Below are positions 60,113 to 64,000 of a stretch of 64,000 nt of DNA, in pieces. The notes under the pieces were generated by a model. It saw only the letters and a list, made by a program, of their open reading frames with translations. It searched no databases and was not told the DNA's origin. Each line of letters starts with the position of its first letter. Position 1 is the stretch's first letter. The position numbers and the translations under genes were made by a program. Source of the stretch: Lineus longissimus. Its lineage: Eukaryota > Nemertea > Pilidiophora > Heteronemertea > Lineidae. The stretch spans positions 6,651,001 through 6,715,000 of the forward strand of contig NC_088308.1 in assembly GCF_910592395.1 (NCBI RefSeq), given 5' to 3'.

Positions 60113-63100
60113 TTTGAAAGACACAACGTCGTCAGCGTATACACATGTTTATAGTACAGCATGACATGTCCTGAGATTGCGACGTCCCTTCTCTGTGAAA
60201 ATGGGGATGACCATGATTAAACTTATTGAGGTTAAGAAGATAATACAAAGTAACAACGACAATACTGATTGAATCGTGAAAACCACTCATCACCATAAGC
60301 CATAATTACGTATTCTATATTGCCATGTACAACAATTTGTTATAGTACATAGTACTGTAAGGATTCGAACTAATCAATCCCTCTTCGTGAAATTGGCTCT
60401 TAGCGATTCCGTTAATTGAATGATCCTACGCAGTGAGCAATTAGCAATACCGTGAGAGATAATAGTTTTTCATTTATTGATTAATTTGATTATGAAACAC
60501 AAATCAGAGATGGTTATTTTGTTTCAGTTAGAAATGACAAAGCAGCGAGTATTTTGTTTGGATAGTGCCGGTGATGTGAGAGAAATTCTATATTTGGCCG
60601 ATGTTTCATCTCATCAAGTCTCATAATACGCACAAATTGTTTTCCATTAAATGACGACATGTGAATTTGTACAACTAATCAAAGCGAGACCAAAATAACT
60701 GTCACTTTTCTCAAAAGCTTGTCGCAATACTGTAGTCGCTACTGATTAAGAATAACAAAGAATGATAGCCGTTTTATCGTTTATTTACTCTTGAAAACAC
60801 GGGACGTAACCTGGCTGTCTCAGCATCCGAGCTAGGCGTGCTCCTCCTAAGGGGGTGACCTAAAATAAGTCATGGGGTCCTATGCCTGAGTATCGGGTGA
60901 CCCAGAAGAACATTCATAACACAACACATAGTCTGACCTGTTTCTTTTATAAAACTTCTCGGACCTTAAGCGTACCGCAAACGAGTGATTTATTCATTGC
61001 GATCTGGTATCGTCATCGGATGCGAGAGAAATCGAGGAATCGTAGGTGCTTGCAACTGACAAAAATCGGAGTCTCCGCAACCTGGGATCAGCATAAATCT
61101 CATCTGTCATCGGATTTATTCGTAGACGAGAGCACTTTTTGTCACACATAGCAGTGATTTGCAATGTAGTCGCATGCAGGTCGCGGTGACAACAAGCTCT
61201 TTCCTGCGGCGCATAAAGGCTACGTGGCATCGACTGTGTTTTTACGCAAACAGACAATGCAGGAAAGGTATATTTCACACCTTGCACATTAGCTGCCTTG
61301 GCACCACCTTCTATTTTGGGTTTCAAGAGACATTGTTTTCGGAAAGACAGGCCTGTGTTATAACACACCTGCAAGCGACACGAACTAGCTTTACTGAACT
61401 AGCAGCGTTATCAATATATCATTATGTATGAATCCAGAGTCTATCGGTGCATACTTTCTCTTCGCCTTTGTGTGTGAAAAAAATTTAAAAGCTCGAAAAA
61501 TTACCTAAATACAAGTCTGTAGGCAGAGTTATGATAAAAGTCCCCAACGCACAGCATTGCTAATAGCTGTTGTTATAATAGAAATCTATAACCATTTGTA
61601 TGGATTACCTGTGAAAGCCACCACGAACATTTCTCGATTTACAATGATAAAAATGATAATAATAATACATGAAGTGAGTTTATATGATATACATGTGGCG
61701 CTTTTTACTGTAATACTATCAACTGTCTCAACGCGCTTTACAATCGCACATATATATAACCCAGCCTATTCAGAAACCTTTTAGGAGAACCAAGGGCAGC
61801 CACAATCTAGCGCACGCAAGGACATTTCAGACCAGTTTTTGCTAATGCTTCTCAAGTAAGTATTACTTCTCTGTCATGCCTGTCATGCCTGTCATGTAAG
61901 TATACTTTCAGGAGTCTTATCTCTGACATCAGAGTCATGGGAAATGTTCGTTTTTTTCGAGCGTTACAGGGTTTCCAAAAGCGAAGAAAAAGTCACTCTG
62001 CTTTGTACATGTGTACAAGCACTTCGCTAACGACAGGATGTCTTCCCACCACAATAGGGAGTGTCCCGAATCTACAGAACATGCCGATTGAAGGCCAACT
62101 CAAAGAAAGCCATGTCGTTGTGTGCACATACAGTTTTTTTCCCTAACACGTCAAATCTGGGCGTCAGGAAGGATTGTGCCGTGTGAAATAGTGTGCCGCG
62201 GAAATTCGCCACAATGGGTTTGCGTGACTGATGTGATACACTTTTGATGTGAACTATATAAAACCGATATATGCTCACGTCGAACCGAACCTTATTCCTA
62301 ACGGAAAAGCTGTTTTTTTCTTAAAGCGACAACTCGGGCGTATGAGTTTCCCCCAATTTCCCTGGCCAGGGAAAAATGTCCCCCGGTAACATCTAGGCTG
62401 TGCCAGTAGCATGAGTTTGGCATCCAGATCAATTTTTTTATGCTGATGCTGTCGTAACTGAATCGCGAGGCCTATTGTACCAGGCTGGATACATTAAACC
62501 AGTCACATGTATCTTCTGCATGCAAGCAGCTGGTTAAGTGTGTCTTAACACTGTTAACGGGACTCCTACGCCTTCAGTATCACTTTGAAAAGCATAAAAT
62601 AGTAATGGATATGGAGTGTTATGTAAGAACTGTGTTCTGATGCATGTCTTGTCAACACCCATTTCTCAAAGGATATTATTTGACGTGCAAGAGACGACGG
62701 TCTTCTCGGAAACTATTCAGGATATCCCACACTCTGTGTTGCTATTTGGAAATTTTGCTCAACTGCTGTAAGTCATTTCGTTAAGTATATAAAATGAGTC
62801 ATCTCTTTCTCTTATCTAAGAAGGTATTCAATGAGATTTTGAAAATCCATTAACAGTTTCATCACGTCTCCAGTAAAATAGACATGTCTTATCAAACAGA
62901 GACAGGGCTTGTCATAATTTAGGGACATAGATTGCACTGATCTCGATTTGTGACAATAAAAACATCGAGCACATGTTCATATTCGTAAAACGGAAAGAAT
63001 ACTCGTAGTACGCCAGAATAAAAATTGTGTGTGTCACGTTCTGAAATGTTTGCTGATCGCAAAGAAAGCGCGAAAGTGTTGTGGTTAACAGCATGCAGTC

Positions 63101-64000
63101 GATCAATGTGTAAGTATTTAGGTTCCCAGCTGAAAACCACACTGATGCAGTATCATCACAGAGCCAACAGAAGAGTGGAGCCCCCCCCCCCGGCCTATCA
63201 CGTGGAAACGTACCACGACGTGGGATTCGAACTGACGATCGCAGACAGAGGTGATACCAAATTAATGTATATTTTCACCAGCGGTCTTTACAACGGCGCC
63301 ACTTGGAGTGGCAGCCCAATCCATCTCAATAAACCAACTGAAATTGAAATGTTACACGCGTATATCTTTATTGCTCTAAAGCTCACATCATTTATTTAAT
63401 GGAATGAGTTAAAGGGGTGACAAAACACTATCAAACGCTGTTATCAAAACCACAATGTAAGGGTTACTTGGCTATAAATTGCAGGTTCGATTCTCCAATC
63501 TCCAGGCGTTGATTTGTCCCACGTGGACGTTTCTAAATCGGTAATTAATCACACACAAACCGATTGAAATTTGCATAACGACTTGCAGTGGTAGCAGTGG
63601 TGCTTAATCATGATAGGACGGTTCGGTTTTAGAACCTGGATGTTTTAAGACCTTTTTTACAATAAACAGGTTCTGAATGTTAAAATAAATTTTGGCACTA
63701 ACGCTGACAAATTTTGGCACTATCTCCTTCAGTTAGGTCAACTAAGCATAACACCAATATGTTGACGAACAACTTTATTTGAACACGGTCCCCGTGAATG
63801 AGAAAGACATACGCCGCTTATTTCTCCACAGAGGAGTACGTTGGTTAGAGGGTTAATTGATGAATTGATGAATTGCTATTTTGCTCCGTTGGTTTGTCTT
63901 TTCCATCACTACTTGATGTTTTTTGAACACTCGCACATACATGCTATGTTTGATCTGGTCTTGAGACAACTGATGAGAGACGAGTATAGGAACGATATGA
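60113..64000. other. No gene seen, repeats only
   Basis: Contains a segment sharing 17 bases with 27948-27964 (60977-60993). A repeat tail lies near 61650-61770, with GCGCTTTTTACTGTA, GTCTCAACGCGCTTTACAA and an AAT-rich stretch. There are also three 9-bp TGTCATGCC copies (61872-61899) and a C11 run (63181-63191). No ORF here resembles a known family. Confidence 0.55.
61650..61770. repeat. Dispersed-repeat tail (GCGCTTTAC type)
   Basis: ATAATAATAATAC followed by GGCGCTTTTTACTGTA and ACGCGCTTTACAATCGCAC resembles the 3' end shared by many invertebrate SINE/LINE families. A weaker cousin lies at about 31440-31490 (TATAGCGCGTTGTACTGTA ... GTCTCAAAAAGCG). Confidence 0.4.

Noticed and set aside
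63025-63399. 124-codon plus-strand ORF
   Set aside because: Interrupted in character by a C11 run coding prolines; no similarity to known proteins.
1-64000. CRISPR arrays, operons, bacterial promoters or viral genomes
   Set aside because: No spaced direct repeats, no gene clusters with short gaps, and no viral genes. All coding evidence is spliced animal genes and transposons.

Overview
This is a piece of an animal nuclear genome. It has spliced genes with GT-AG introns, about 60% AT, many decayed DNA transposons, and multi-exon receptor genes of kinds found across bilaterians. Nothing suggests a bacterium, a virus or an organelle. I cannot name the species. The gene families, an enriched TACATGTA palindrome and the transposon mix suggest a marine invertebrate (lophotrochozoan or invertebrate deuterostome), but that is inference.

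Three protein-coding genes can be supported, all on the minus strand. (1) Positions 19-18870 hold a receptor-type (natriuretic-peptide-receptor-like) guanylate cyclase. I could follow 18 exons without a break in phase, for 782 residues: signal peptide, ligand-binding ectodomain, one membrane segment and kinase-homology domain. The cyclase domain must lie beyond the left edge. (2) Positions 22482-34319 hold a three-exon, four-membrane-segment protein of the claudin/PMP22/CACNG superfamily, with a W...GLW..C signature and an 11-kb first intron. (3) Positions 40112-44144 hold a two-exon rhodopsin-type neuropeptide receptor most like the NPY/RYamide/luqin/tachykinin group.

The rest is mostly intron and intergenic DNA with transposon remains. 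Intron 6 of the cyclase receptor (6458-15439) is about 9 kb, while every other intron of that gene is 0.1-0.8 kb. It is filled by a 260-bp terminal-inverted-repeat element, a Harbinger element (transposase plus its Myb-partner-like gene, both damaged), a complete-ended but dead Tc1 element of 1294 bp, and a long fold-back repeat. Elsewhere there are a 588-bp element flanked by TTAA, a 704-bp element with 23-bp perfect inverted repeats, a 34-bp perfect hairpin, a 182-bp element, a LINE reverse-transcriptase tail and a 60-bp minisatellite that stays open as a 20-residue protein repeat.

From 44145 to the right edge (about 20 kb) I found no exon I could defend. The three genes fit cell signalling at the membrane (cGMP receptor, channel-subunit or junction-like tetraspan, peptide GPCR), but nothing in the sequence shows that they work together.
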